Below are positions 11,664 through 24,357 of a DNA stretch of 64,000 bases, piece after piece (the stretch's first letter is position 1; the number at the start of each line of letters is the position of its first letter). The DNA is taken from NCBI GenBank assembly GCA_015143295.1, contig CM026562.1, positions 14,474,041-14,538,040 on the forward strand, in the 5' to 3' direction. A program made the translations under genes and the position numbers. The stretch comes from Tetracentron sinense (lineage: Eukaryota; Streptophyta; Magnoliopsida; Trochodendrales; Trochodendraceae). The notes below the pieces were generated by a model that had not been told where the DNA came from, made no database searches, and was given only the letters and a program-made list of their open reading frames with translations.

Positions 11664-12925
11664 AAAGGTTTTAGGCTCGTATTTGATAGTATTAGGAACA
11701 TGCGTATTAAGGAGATTTACCAAGATAGACAAATGGATTAGTCTTAAATTCAGATTGATAACATGATAGATGTGGTGTCATTAGGTTTGCTAAGACTTAA
11801 GCATGTTATAAAATTGTATGCTAATAAAAGTTATTGTATGTTATTGTGTGTTATTATATGATATTATAAGTTTTGAATGATACAGTGATAATAATATGTT
11901 AAGATGACTGGTGTCCAAGAGAGACATGGGTTATTCTTAAATCCTAGTCAGATGACGATAAAGCTAATGCATTGGGTTCCTTAAGGTTAAGTATATTAGA
12001 AGGAAAACCCTGAGCGAATAAGATTTAAATTCTTTAAGACTTAGGTTTTAAACTCATTTTAAACTTAGGTTAAAATAATTTTCCAGTTAGACTTATGATT
12101 TGTTATTTGTTTTCAAGGCTTTCGTCATGAAGCACAATAACCAAAGTTGCTATTATCAAATATTATTATTTTGAATATGAAATCTTTATGATGATTGTTA
12201 ATATGTTATTATATTATCATAGGTGAAACATGATATGTTATATGATATATGATTGTGCAACTGATTAGAACACGTAGTTATGTATATATCTTATTCACCT
12301 TACTGATCAATGAGTACCTAAAGCATGTCTAACCGATACAATTTTTGATACATTTCTTCGTTACAAAAAAAAAAAATTGTCTACTGCCTCTACAATTGGG
12401 AGTTCAATTATCATAGTTAGGATACACCATAGTTGTGTTGCTCGGATTGGAACACATTAGTTGCTAAGAGACCTGAATTTTTATTATTCGTTAATCATGA
12501 CATTTATGATAATTGTCTTGGTAATCATGTCATGAATTAATAAATGAGTTGTTACATGTTACTAATTATTGTGTTACATGTTTAAAATAATTATATGAAA
12601 AAAAAATGAAAAATAATCAAAACATGTCAAAGCATCAAGACGGGAGACCCACCGGTCAACTGGCCTACTATAAATTCGCTAAGAAATCTTCTAAAATAAA
12701 GATTCCTCAATGTAATTTGTTTGAACGACCATTAATTTACGATTTATAAAAGTCTAAAGTTATTGATAGAATTCAATAACCATAATGAAATTATGGGAAA
12801 ATGTCTTCTAAGTACACTGGGATTCTAAAATTAATGAGATCCCCTTTGATCTCATATGCTAGAATCTTCTTAATGTATTTAATTTAATTATGAATTTAGT
12901 TAATTAATATTCTTCATAATATTAA
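11664..12925 (+). other. Untranslated leader remnant, then unassigned AT-rich DNA
   Basis: About 700 bp after the primer-binding site look like the AT-rich untranslated leader of the A element. No gag frame follows. From roughly 12,360 to 12,925 I see no gene, only AT-rich sequence and a duplicated ATTAATATTCTTCATAAT (about 12,900-12,940). The element was cut before its coding region. Confidence 0.4.
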
Positions 12926-14372
12926 TTAATATTCTTCATAATGAGATCTCATTTTCTTCTCTCTAACCTCATTTTCAACTACCTTCTCACTCCTTAGAGT
13001 GGTAATGACAAGAATATGCTCACGATTAATTTCATTGTTTTGAGTATTGTCAATCATATTTGCACCCTTACGATTGCTCACCCTAGCTTGGGAGCTTCCC
13101 TTATTCTCTCTTGTATACAACACTAGCTAACTGTCCCAATTGAAACTCAATCCTCTGGATAAATTGAGAATGAAAATGTAAAAGTTGGGTATTAGCCTCT
13201 AAGCCTTTGAGACTTGCAACACTTTCTCATCGAAAGATGGATTCCTTTGAGGAGAAGGAGGGTGTTGGAATTCCTGTTGTTGGGGAGGATAGTTGGATTG
13301 ACCTTGAAAAGGCCTACTGAATGGCCTTTGAGGTGGGAGAAAATTATCCCTTGAGTTTGAGGCTGCCATGAAAAATTAGGATGGTTCCTCAATCCCAGGT
13401 TATAAGTATTCGAATATGGATCATTACCCGGGTGGATATAGGCAGCATTGGCATGCTCTTTGACAAGGTCCGGAAATTGGGCAGCAGATGGACACTCATG
13501 CACATAATGTGCAAGGCTAGAACAGATATGACACACCTCCCTCTGAGTAGGAGTTGGTTAAGGGGATGTGTAAGAAGATGACCCCGTAGCCATGAGTTAG
13601 TCTAATTTTCGAGACAGCTCATCTACTTTAGATGAGACATCTATAGAAGTGCCTACTTCATAAATGCCTCTCTTAGGATTCGAGGTAGATGATTGTCTCT
13701 CAGAACGACTATTCGAAGCATGGTGGAGAGAGTTTTCACTAAGATTTTCAAAAAGCTCCCATGCCTGATTCTCAATTTTCATCATAAATGTTCTTCCTCC
13801 ACAAGAAACATCAACCAATTGATAGTTGAGTGCAGGCAATCCATCATAAAAAGATTGGACTAACTGTCACTTAGGAATTTGGTGGTGGGGACACTTACGG
13901 AGAAGATCTTTGAATCTCTCCCAAGTTTCATGAAATAGCTCACCATCAACTGGAGCAAAGCTTGTGATGGTTCGCCTCATTAAGTTTGTTTTTCTCATAG
14001 GAAAAAAATTTCTTCTTTCCTAGGAAATTCTTGCTGCATTTGTGCTCAAGTGGTAATAGAATTAGCCTCTAAAGAGTTAAGTCAATATTTGGCTTTGTCT
14101 TTCAAAGAAAATGAGAAGAGGCGTAATCTAAGGGCATCATCAGAAAATCCCTGCAGCTTGAAAGTTGTACAAATCTTGTGAAATTCATCAAGATGTTTAT
14201 AGGGATCTTCATTATTAAGTCCGTAAAAAGATTGTATCATTTGAATAATACTGGACTTAATTTCATAATGGGTTGCCATAGTGTCCGGCAACCGGATGCA
14301 TGAAGGGGATGAATATGTAAAATGAGTAAAATATTCCTTCAATGATTTCATTGGGTCATGTTTTTCCGCCAT
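12926..14372 (-). pseudogene. gag: Tat-like Ty3/gypsy gag pseudogene
   Basis: Gag packages the element RNA in cytoplasmic particles. Reading from 14,372 downward, the first frame has the plant gypsy gag pattern (LPDTMATHYEIKSSIIQM, FYGLNNEDPYKHLDEF, DALRLRLFSFSLKDKAKY). Further frames carry LFHETWERFKDLLRKCPHH, QLVQSFYDGLPALNYQ, a CHICSSLAHYVHEC zinc-knuckle-like motif and, at the end, a degraded ITTLRSEKVVE that resembles the conserved block just before protease in Tat/Athila elements. It is broken by stops near 14,080 and 13,865, both at positions where relatives have tryptophan (TGA instead of TGG), and by frameshifts. Protease and polymerase are absent, so the element is truncated at about 12.9 kb. 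Confidence 0.8.
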
Positions 14373-14812
14373 GATAGAGAAATGAATAGCTTCTAGGTTT
14401 GCTTTAGGGATGGTAGAAGCTTCGCTTCAGAATTGGATTCGAAGAAGGCAGAAGCCTTGAGAAACCTAGCAGTACTCTCTAACTCAGAATCAAAGGGGAA
14501 TAAATTTGGATTACAGGACCTCCTACCGTGCATACACCCTAAAGGAAAAACTCTATGTTTGACAAACACCAAATTTAAATAAAATATCTACTTAAAAAGT
14601 AAATACTTATAGAATTCTCCTGCTTTCCACGATGTTGAATAAATTTTTTCTATCCCTGCAGTTTGAGTCATTTGGTACCTGAAAACACAAATATTTCCAA
14701 TTAAAAAGAAAGAAAAAATATTTTTGGATTTTTAATTATGATTAATTTAAATTTAATCTTTCAAATTAACAACTAGACCGTTCCAGCAATCCCCGGCAAT
14801 GGCACCAAAAAT
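14373..14812 (-). other. Leader and primer-binding site of the Tat-like element
   Basis: The stretch between gag and the LTR is untranslated. Read on the minus strand, TTTGGTGCCATTGCCGGGGA (about 14,789-14,808) lies directly beside the LTR and resembles TGGCGCCGTTGCCGGGGA, the primer-binding site usual in plant Tat/Athila elements (I recall tRNA-Asp). Two changes (C-to-T and G-to-A type) are visible. Confidence 0.7.
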
Positions 14813-16160
14813 TGATCATCAGTCAATCTTAAATTATTCATTCTTAGTAATAATTCCGTAGAATAGTACTAGCAAGGTATCGTTCCTCTGAGGATTGCGC
14901 TGGTTTTGTTGTCTTTTATTCAGATTAATTTTAAACTAACAAAATGGGTAATTGAATTTTTCATAATTAAACTAAAACAATTAATTAAACTAATTAAAGG
15001 AGATTTCTAAATTAAACTAAAAACAATTGAGTTTTAAAATCATTTTGGAGAGAAAATCTAGAGTTTTCAAATCCACCACTAACCTAATAACCAGTCCATA
15101 TTTTGAATTAATTCTAACCTCTTAATTTGCAAACATTACAGTTAGAGTGACAGCACGTCCCCTCTCAACTGATCTAGAAAAATTCAAGAGATTATATTCT
15201 AATCATATCATATCTTCGGTTAGCACTAATGATACACACTAATCTACGGTTGTGTAATCACTCGTCTTCCCTTAACATAAAATACCTTCGAATTTAATCT
15301 CTCGATATATTAAAACTATTGCATAAAACTTATGTCTAAATTCTAACAAAAATTAACACAAGTGATTTTCATTCCAATTTCATAAAACCTAAGACAAGGT
15401 TAAGAATTCCATTGAAATCGAATATAAATCAATAAATCCAGTTATTGAAACAACCCTCTAATTTATGCAATCAATGTGTTACAATTAAGAGAATCTAAAT
15501 AAAAACAAAATAAATGACACAGTTACTTGGCTAAGGTTTCATCGAAACCCTATAATGGAAATTAGTTCATCGCAGGGGAGGAATACAACATCTTCATAGA
15601 CAAAACTGCAGCACTTCTCTTCATGGCTTTCTTGATTTCGAGAGCTTCTCTTCTTCAGATCCAAAATCTTTACAAAATTCTAATAATAATGATAATAATG
15701 GAATCTCTAGAAGGAATCTCTCATTTTATAGAGAAAAAGAGAAAGATAGAGTTCTTATACAATAAGAACTTCTAATTGGGGTATAACTCCCCTTTTCTCT
15801 TTTTCCTATGAATTTGGGCCTTTAAGAATAGTCAAATTGAGCTCAACAGATAAAATTCTTACAACTTTAAATTATCCAAACACAGGGAGGGCGATCGATC
15901 GCCCCCCTCTGGGAGATCGATCACCCAGAGTGGAATTTCTCAATTTGCTCCATTTTTTTTCTCCTTTCTTCTACCCTTCTTTTCCTGAGATCCTTTGAAC
16001 CTTTAATGCTTTTAATCCTTTAATTTTAAGCTATTTCTCACGCATGAACCTGAAACAAAAATAAACATCTAAGTAGCATAAAATAATACAAATAATTACT
16101 CTAAATGATTTAACAAGTTAAGTCTGAGGTGCTTTTATGTATAACATTTAGCACCGATCA
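14813..16160 (-). mobile_element. 5' LTR of the Tat-like element
   Basis: On the minus strand it starts TGATCGGTGCTAAATG and ends next to the primer-binding site, giving 1348 bp with TG..CA ends. It contains a palindrome pair at 15,889-15,926 and a TATA box (CTATAAAATGA, minus strand, about 15,724-15,734). The 3' LTR is missing because the element is truncated, so no target duplication is expected to be visible. Confidence 0.8.
15724..15926 (-). promoter_or_regulatory. Palindrome pair and TATA box of the Tat-like LTR
   Basis: GGGCGATCGATCGCCC (15,889-15,904) is a perfect 16-bp palindrome and GGGAGATCGATCACCC (15,911-15,926) its near copy. In the direction of transcription they precede the TATA box by about 155 bp. 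The rest of this LTR shares nothing obvious with family A or B. Confidence 0.6.
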
Positions 16161-16169
16161 AACCCTAAG

Positions 16170-17161
16170 GAGTAAATCTTAACCACGGTTAACTGGGGTT
16201 CATGGGGACAAGTGGTGACATGTGGGCGTGATTGAACTCTCCTCGAATCCAATCGCAATTGGCTGTGATTCAATCTCGGGATAAAATGGTGGATTGGGAG
16301 GAATGCTAGCCCTACTCTAATTTAGAGGAGAGAGTGTTTCAATCATTGCAATTTGGATAAGTGTTATGGAGGGTGAGAGTAGGGCTAGCAATACTCATTG
16401 ATTGAATGTTTTTTTTTTTTTGGGTATAATTGATTGATGGTACGATGAATAGTTCGGAAACACGGAAAACACCGTCAACTTCCCATGGAAGTTGATACAT
16501 CGACTTCCTCGTGAAGCAACAAGATCCTACTTTTTGGGGAATTACTTTCATAGACTTTCTACTTTTCGGGAAGTTAAATTAATATTAGTAAACCAAACAC
16601 ACTAATGCCTAACTTTTGACTTCCTAAAACCCAAAAGTTGTAGAAGTCATTGGGAAAGTCTATCCAAACGCCACCTAAATATAGAGGATCGGTTACTCCA
16701 ACTGTCCTCTATATTTGAAGATGGTCCTCTATAACACTACAGTGATCCTCTATATATAGAGGAGGAGAGAGAAAGGCCTTGGATTGTCTTTGGCGAAGCC
16801 AGAAAGGGCATGTCTCGGGGTTCCATAGAATAGGTGACAAGTGGTGGAGAAGTCAAAATCATGGGGCCCATGATTTTGACTTCTCCACACATATTAAGAC
16901 ATGTGGCGATAAGTGTATGAGAATAAGGGGGAGAGATATCTTTTTTTTCTCTTAATCTTTTTCAAAATATCAATTGTATCCTTTTAATAATTATCATTTT
17001 ATTTTGAAATTATTTTTACATTTTTTAAATAATTATTTAATTTTTAAATTTAATTCATCAATAAAAGATGCAAAAAAAAAAAACCAAATCCTCTACGGTA
17101 TCACTCCTTGAGGTCGCCACGTGTCCCTTTTGACACCCCTAACCGTGGTTAAGATTCATCC
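16170..17161. mobile_element. Candidate inverted-repeat DNA element (~1 kb)
   Basis: ATCTTAACCACGGTTA (16,176-16,191) is matched by its exact reverse complement TAACCGTGGTTAAGAT (17,140-17,155). Inside lie smaller stem structures: GCTAGCCCTACTCT near 16,303 against AGAGTAGGGCTAGC near 16,377, and three CCTCTATAT-type blocks at about 16,680-16,760. No transposase is present and no target duplication is clear. It may be several small inverted-repeat elements nested in one another. Confidence 0.5.
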
Positions 17162-18120
17162 ACCCATCTTTGGTTTTTTTTTTTAATATTAATATTTTAA
17201 AAAAAATTAAAAAAAACTATTTTTAATATTAAAAAAACTATAATAACAAACTTTAGTTTTGAAGGCAAAAGTGGTAATTTTGTAGGCCAATTATTTAGTT
17301 TTGAAGGCAAAAGTGGTGAATTATTGAGTTTGAGAAGAAAAATGGGGAAGAAAACGTATGAAAACTATTTTTTTAAATAGTAAATGAATAGTGTTATAGA
17401 GTAGGAATAGTGATTTAGAGTTCAGGTTAGGAGCTATTGAGTGAAACTTAGCAACAATGATCTTTGTATCGTAAGTACAAATAATCAACACCAACATATT
17501 AGAAAAATCATGAATATTAGGTGTGGTAATTTTTTTTTTTTTTTGCATAACTCAACTTTGGGGTTAGTATCTATTCTAGAGGTTAGTGGGTTATTTCCTA
17601 ACAATTGAAGCTTGGCTAAGGGTTATGATGCACTCCTCGGATTGATCCCATAAGCTCCCTCCTAGTGAGGGGATAAACTACCACTACGATAGGCCCACGA
17701 CGTGTAGTAATTTCTATATTACCAGCTAGTGCATGCACACACATAAAAACATGTTTTTTTCTCCTCTTTTATTCACAGGTATCACAAATTCTATAAGAGT
17801 TAATATATGAAAATAATCATATATCAATTTGATCCATATATCAAATTTTCAAAAGTTATTTTTTTGTAAGTACAAGCCAAACACAAATTTGACTTTTAGT
17901 TTTTTAAAAGTTATTTTTAATATTTGCAAACTAAACATTATTTTATCTCCGGAATAACTTTGTCGCAGTTTCTCAAGAATTACTTCCTGCAAAGTAAGTC
18001 GTATGAAATATTTTTCTTGTTTGTGTCACAGTTTCTCAAGAATTACTTCATGCAAAGTAACTCTTATGAAATATTTTTCTTGTTTGAAAATTCTATCTAA
18101 ACGCCACCCTAGAGTTCCAA
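17162..18120. other. AT-rich DNA with a tandem duplication, no gene seen
   Basis: The stretch is AT-rich with poly-A/T runs. GAAGGCAAAAGTGGT occurs twice near 17,260 and 17,302. A ~62-bp block holding CAGTTTCTCAAGAATTACTT and ATGAAATATTTTTCTTGTTT is repeated head to tail at about 17,965-18,026 and 18,027-18,088 with few differences. No coding region is recognised. Confidence 0.5.
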
Positions 18121-20220
18121 ATAACTAAGTGTAGGGTATTGCGTTGGAGATGCACTCAGCTATTTAAGATTTGATTAAAATCAAGTTTATGAAAAAAAAG
18201 CGACTCTCTCTACCCTTTTCGTCCGTGAGTCGAGCGGCAACGAACGACGAGCGGCTACGAGCAACGACAGAGGTCTGGTCATCTTTTTCTCCTTCTTCTT
18301 TTGTGGAATCCGAAGCTCCACAGAGAGATTTTGCAAACCCTAGCTCGAAATGTTTGAGATTTAATTGTTCTTCATTCATTGTTATTGTTGATTGTATGAT
18401 ATTTGTTAGTTTTTTTTTGTGATTTCTTACTGCCACTTTGCCCAATTTCTAGGGTTTTTTGATTCAATCGCAGCTTGTATTTTACCAGATTGTAGATGAC
18501 AGCCCTGATTAGAAACAGATTTTTTTCTTAATTTATTTATCGTAGATTTTACCAGATTGTAGATGAGATACGCGGTGTTGTAATCTGATAAATCAGTTGT
18601 GATTGATTTTATCGGAATCGCTGCTTTTTTTTTTCCTTCTGGATTGTTCAAGTTGCTTGAGACTATGGTTTTACTTGAAAAGAAACCACTGGTTTTCTTG
18701 AATGTGGCCTTCAGCCTAGCTCTGGTTGATGTGGAAGTGACTTTTGTCTTTCAGCCTAGCTCTGGTTGATCCTGATTGTCAAGTAGCCATATAATATGCC
18801 ATACTGATTCTTGGCCAAACTCTGGTGACTTAGGTCAAAAAGTATGGGGTCTTTGAAAAGCCTTGGTATTGGTGGGGTAAGCCCGGAATCTGGTATTGAA
18901 CCGTGGTTGTGATGCAACACATACATTTCAACAGTGTATGTTTTAATTGGTATAAAACAAATTTTTTTTTATTGTGCTATCCAATCAAATTTATAATTTA
19001 ATCGATATAAAATCAATTTTTGAAGCACGTTAACCAAACAGATTTATTTATTTATCATTTATATTTTTAATGGTTTTATTTCTAATGATTATCTTTTAAA
19101 TGTTTATAGAAAATAATCAATCCCAAACGCCACCTTACATTCTCTTCCCAATCGAACACTCCATTCCAAGAAAAGGGTGGAAATGGAAACTCTAGGATTT
19201 CACCCTTTTTTGCTTTTCAAAAAACCCTAAATTTCCTTTTCATTGCTTGCTCATCCATTTTGGGTTTTCTCTGATTAATTACGTCTATTTAAGGCATGGC
19301 TTGATTTCAGGTCTGCTCGATTCTTCTTCCTTGATTGCTTAATTTATTTTCAAAAGTTCACACAACTACAATTTTCTCTTCTTTTCTATTTCTTCTAATT
19401 TTCTTCCATGTTTTTGGTTAATAATGCAAGTTTTTTTTGTGCTTTGGAGATGTATATTCTATGAATTCGATCCATTTGTGGGGAATTTTAGGGCTTTGAT
19501 GGAAGATATACAATCAATTTTAAGTTCACACTTAATTGACGTATTGCTTCTGATTGTTGTTGTTGGTTGTCAAAATATTTTTTTATTGGTATGTTGGTTG
19601 TCAAAATCTGGACTGTGTTTCATGTTTTCATTAAATTTATCGTTGATTAATTGCCGATGTTCTATGTCTTTGTCTAGCTTAATGTTTATATGATGTATTA
19701 GATTCTAACTTGATTAGGATTTTTATTTTTTGAGGTTTTCTGCACTTGTTTGAGAGATGTTGCCCTTGCTTTGAAATTCTCATTTCAGTCGTGAGAGTAT
19801 ATTATTACACACACTTGCTGAAGTTAATTTTTCTGCTAGTATTTTTCGTGTAGGAGCAAAATATATACTGAAGGTACTCCAACCTGGATCAGTTGTGCAG
19901 TGTTCATCAGTGTTACTTGGACTCTTCACTTCAGATTTCAGAATCCCAAGTCTTAAGTCAAACAATTCACTGTCTGACACTTGGTTACTCAAACTCATGT
20001 ATGTATATATATATATGTATGTATGTATGCATGCAGATTATAGACACTGTCTCACACACACACGCATATTTATATATAATAGAGGTTGTTAAAATGTTCA
20101 TATTTCATACTTATTTTCTTTATGTATGTGTTATAAAATTTATAACTGCCATATCCAGTTCATCCTTCGGAACCATATCACATTCTGGATTTGATGAAAT
20201 AGGATGAATTGAGACGGATA
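18121..20220 (+). other. Possible 5' end of an unidentified transcribed locus
   Basis: Features resembling plant gene 5' regions occur twice: 18,180-18,480 is GC-richer than its surroundings and lies among TTTTTTT-rich tracts, and 19,140-19,420 carries AAACCCTAA-type leader sequence. Open frames at 18,171-18,422 (plus) and 18,164-18,445 (minus) overlap and neither matches a known family. Around 19,800-20,000 an acceptor-like TTCGTGTAG is followed by sequence open in more than one frame. A TCAGCCTAGCTCTGGTTGAT phrase is duplicated near 18,711 and 18,751. I cannot name a product, and this could equally be decayed non-coding DNA. Confidence 0.2.
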
Positions 20221-21002
20221 GTAGATGCAGAAAAATAACTGTAACCTTTTCTTTTACATTTCCTTTATATTTTAATAAAAATCTTGATTTTCTTATATAT
20301 ATATGTACACACTAGCGGAATGCACCTGAGTGTATTAGTCCTAAATTCCTAATGAGTGCAAAAAATAAGATCAAACGATAGGTTTGATAAGCATGAGTTG
20401 AATGAATTTGACATTCAATGGATTATCATATTTCAAAATTTTTATGATGATATGCTAGTCAAGTCATATTAAGTAATTTTATTTACCCTCAATACTAGGA
20501 GGAGAGAATAGCAAACCTACCAATGTTGTTGATGTAATTGTAAATAGATCCCTATTGCAAAACAAAAAAGTATACATATTTAGTTCGACCAACGTCCGTC
20601 ATATTGTTGAAGAAGGTCAATATTGTCAATTAACATTTAATTTTTTTAAATAAGGGCTGTCTTAAAAAGAAGATATGAATTTTAGTGCAAAATATAGTAT
20701 GAAACATTAAATCATGTTTAATTATGCACTTCAACTTAGCATTCGTGAATTAATAAAAGAAAATTATAAGAGTGTCAAATAAAAGAGTGGCAGCAGTAGG
20801 TAAAATTAGGAGAATGAAACAATGTCGATAGTGAACAAATGTTTATATATCTAAAGGGAGAGAAGAAGATAATGAAAAATGAAAAGTTAGTTGAAAACAT
20901 TAATGTACGAAAAACTTCACCATTAGCGGATATATAGAGATTCGTCTAAAGATGTGATTCTTGAAACGACTAACACAATAAAAAATAATTTAGTTACACT
21001 TT
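20221..21002. other. AT-rich DNA, nothing recognised
   Basis: No coding region, RNA gene or repeat structure is seen here. Confidence 0.5.
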
Positions 21003-21008
21003 TAAAAT

Positions 21009-21824
21009 AGGGTGGTGTTACGTGCACCCCAAAATTTGATGATAAAACACCATAAGTGAGAAAATTGGTATCTTTGGGAGTGAAGGGCTATAATACCCTT
21101 CATACCTTCTTCAACCTCTTTCTCATTTTGGCTCCAACCAAACCGTTGCAACCCAACCCCCTTCCATTCTTGTTTTCTCCAACGTGGCAAACGGCAAACC
21201 TTAACCAAGCATGGGTATTTTCACCCACCTTAACCGTGTCTGTTTTTTTATTTGGAATCTTGGAGTAGCCTTGGTTGAAAAAGGGTTTGCTTGAAACCTA
21301 ATTCAACGCCTCTGCTGTTACAAGAAGAAGCTAAGGACTGGCTGTTACAAACTAAGCTGGGAAATTTATCAATTTCCATTAGAGAAACGGCCAGATCTTG
21401 TATAGGTCCCTAAGCTTCAACGATGCTGCAATCCCTGCATCAGTTACAGTCTCTGAAAATATGAGCGGAAGTCGTGAAGCCATTGATAGAATCTTGTTCA
21501 GGCAAAGAGCTGTAAACCTTCTACTGATATTGAGTTCTTCTAGTATTTTCACAAACACCCAATTTTCATTCGATAACAGGGCAAACTTGATCTTCTCCAC
21601 CTATTTCCTCTTTTATAGGTTCTGCCAAGCCCAAGTTTATAAGCTCTTCTTAGAGGAGGATGATGCCACCTCCTATAATGTCCGATCTTCATGTTTGGTA
21701 TGAGCAAATTAGAAAGAGATTGAAGAAACTATGGAGGGTATTATAGTCCTCAATCCTTAATTTAACGTTTTTTTCACTTTTGGTGTTTTATCATCAAATT
21801 TTGGGGTGCCCGTAACACCACCCT
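21009..21824. mobile_element. Inverted-repeat element (816 bp) with unique interior
   Basis: The ends are inverted repeats of about 40-45 bp: AGGGTGGTGTTACG, GCACCCC and AAATTTGATGATAAAACACC appear at 21,009-21,052 and in reverse complement at about 21,782-21,824 with one substitution. TAAAAT stands directly outside both ends (21,003-21,008 and 21,825-21,830). The interior is less AT-rich than the flanks and holds an open frame on each strand (21,398-21,703 plus; 21,379-21,600 minus), neither recognised. A captured host sequence in a non-autonomous transposon is possible. Confidence 0.65.
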
Positions 21825-22530
21825 TAAAATAACATTAATATTTCATAATCAAAATATTGATAGTTAGGAAATGACTTACCGTAGTATATATCCTTAGATT
21901 TGTATTTGGTTTCCTCAATCACATTACTTTTCTAAACAAATTGTAGAAAGCTCGTTTGGCCATATATTAAAAAAATTGGATTCCCTTTTTTTTTGCCCAA
22001 TTGTGTGAGGTTGCTGAATTTTTTTTGTTATCCAGTTTATGCCCAACATATGTTGGTCATGCATGTTTGAATGCATCTTCTCTGCTTCTCTTTCTTGAAA
22101 TATCTAATTTTAAAATGGTAAAGTATAAAAGAGAATATTTACTAAAATACGTGTTACCTTTTTCATTTAATTACCAAAAACAAGAAATGATGCGGAGATG
22201 GGGCTGGTTGCTGGTCCATACTCCATACACTGGTCCAAATAGCATTTTCTTCAACTCTAATGGTGCCATAATAGAATGATCCAACTCAATCCTCTTTAAT
22301 TAAACCCAGGTCAGCCTTAACAGAGTGACATCACATAATGACAAAGATGGGTTATAGTCAATTTGGTATGTTCTTCTTGCACGAATATCTTTGTATGTTT
22401 ATACATCTTTGTTTGATTTTCAAACTATCAATGCTAACTAATCGCTCTCATGTAATAATAGGATAAGAACAATATGTCAATAATGTACTTAAACTTTGAT
22501 TTTAACAACCCACACATTACAACAAAACTA
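21825..22530. other. AT-rich DNA, nothing recognised
   Basis: The open frame at 22,001-22,279 has no recognisable motif and no splice context that would support it. No RNA gene or repeat is evident. Confidence 0.4.
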
Positions 22531-22735
22531 CCGACTAGCAATGGAAATATTCCGTCTCTGAAAAAGTTTTTCCGTGTCTGATACTATTAGACACGGAAAT
22601 AGTAACCGTCTCTATACCGTTACGGATGTTCGCGTCACTGATGACATTAGAGACGGAACGAAGTATCCGTTTCTAATATGACATTAGACACATAAATCTT
22701 TCGTGTCTAATACCTTTATTCGGGAACAAAGTACA
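22531..22735. repeat. CACTA-like subterminal repeat array
   Basis: Short motifs CCGTCTCT, CCGTGTCT, AGACACGG and AGAGACGG occur repeatedly in both orientations over about 200 bp, starting just after CGACTAGCAATGG. Dense short repeats in both orientations are typical of subterminal regions where CACTA (En/Spm) transposase binds. I did not find a second end, a 3-bp target duplication or CACTA transposase, so the element is partial or the assignment wrong. Confidence 0.4.
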
Positions 22736-23692
22736 ACGGATTGATTGCAATGGATGTGGCAGCTCCAGCGCCTAAAACCACTAATATATTTCCACCAATT
22801 GTAAGTTGGTTCCCATCTGCTACATTTTTACAGTTTAAAACATGTTAGTATGTTACAACCCACTTCAACATAGGATTCATGACTTGCAGATAATTAATCT
22901 TAGTCAAGAGAATGATGCACCTCGTAAAACTTGAGAATAATGACTTTGGAAATTTGTTAAGGAAACAGTATTGTAAAAACCAACAATGTGACAGAAGTAG
23001 GCCTTTGAGTTACTCATAAACTGTGAAGTACACCTATGTATGAAATAAAAACTTCTCTCACTTGGTAAAATATACAAAAAAATAAGCAAGAAGAAGATTC
23101 AAGGTGGATTTTAATGATTCTTTGTTAGAAGGGAAAAAGAAAAGGATATAAGCAAATGGAAGGTTAATTTGACAAATTCAAGAAATAATTGATGATTTAT
23201 GGTTCAAGTGTCATAATGAGACATTCAAAGTTCAAACACATTCAGCTTCAAAGAATATTTAAGATGGATTTGACCTGTATTTATTTGAAACAAAGAGGAA
23301 AGCCAGTGGCAGATGAATCAAGTATATATGTTGAGTATATTGAATTCTGTTATGGGAAAAAGAAAGGCAAGATTCCAAATACAGAATATAACTATTTAAG
23401 TAGGTGAATTTTCAAAACCAGGAAAAACAATTACCAACCAGGAAAAAAACAGAAAGAACTAAGCATAAATATTTCACAAATCCAAGTTGTACACAGCCCC
23501 AGGTAATCTTAATTCAAGAAATGGAAATCAGAAACAGAGAGAAGGAGAGGAGGGGCGCGGGCGTAGCACGTAGGGCACTTAACCTAGAATCGCCTGAAAA
23601 CTCCACTTTTGATTCAATCAGACTCAAAGTCCTTAATCTACGTTTTCCGATGGACGAAGCGTCTGCAAGAGCTCTAGTAGACGATGTGGAAT
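22736..23692. other. Unassigned DNA
   Basis: Open frames at 23,189-23,407 and 23,404-23,697 (plus) have no recognisable product. A short open stretch followed by a donor-like GTAAGTTGG near 22,800 might be an exon remnant. This may be decayed non-coding part of the hAT element whose transposase follows. Confidence 0.3.
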
Positions 23693-23693
23693 A

Positions 23694-24357
23694 TTAAAAG
23701 GAGAAAATAAGACAAGTGTCTACAACAATTCTAGGTTTTCTTAAAAATACGTATAGATTTGAAGGGGAAAATATAAAGGGGGAACAACTTTGTAGCAATC
23801 CTCGACCAACTAACCACATCTTTATATTTTTGACCATTACATCATTGGCTGATGCATTATCAACTGTGATAGAGCACAACTTAGAATCTATGTTCCACTT
23901 CAAAAACTGTTCTCTAATAACTCTAGAAAGAGTTTCAGCCATATGTGGAGTTTTCACTTTCGCAAATGTGAAGATCTTTTTTTTTGTAATTGCCATTCAT
24001 CATTTATAAAATGACTAGTCATCATTTTGATATGAAGTCCACATATCCGTGGTCATACTAATTCGAGAAGGTAGGAGGTCCAAAGTAATGTATAACTTCC
24101 TTTTCTCCTCTTCATATACTTTCATGACATCGTCTTTTATAGTATTTCGAGAAACAAGCTTATATAATGGGTGCAATTTGCAACAAATATTCGAAAATAA
24201 TCATGCTCAACAACATTAAATGGCTCCTCATGCTTTACAATCTATTGAACAACATCCAACCGACTTCGTTCTTGATTGAACTTGAAATTTGCTTGCCTAT
24301 TAGTCGTCTCACTTACGGCCTTAGTCATTGACAAGACATGTTGACAGATTTCCTTGT
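23694..24357 (-). pseudogene. hAT transposase pseudogene (Ac/RICESLEEPER type)
   Basis: hAT transposases cut and paste their own elements in the nucleus. The frame at 23,996-23,694 (minus) carries KWNIDSKLCSITVDNASAND, the segment around a catalytic aspartate in the RNase-H-like fold of hAT proteins. Upstream on the minus strand, in shifted frames with stops, are traces of the EEPFNVVEHDYF, MKIYEEEK-like and TDMWTS-like blocks that precede it in relatives. Length is far below the usual 600-700 residues: the N-terminal part is cut by the family C LTR at 24,363 and the C-terminal dimerisation part is missing. It has multiple frameshifts and is non-functional. Confidence 0.75.

Noticed and set aside
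13381-13581. Plus-strand frame at the gag pseudogene
   Set aside because: It is antisense to the minus-strand zinc-knuckle region of the Tat-like gag, which explains the sequence.
18164-18445. Overlapping frames on both strands (83 and 93 codons) as a host gene
   Set aside because: Both strands are open over the same stretch, neither product is recognisable, and there is no supporting splice pattern. Kept only as a possible transcribed locus.
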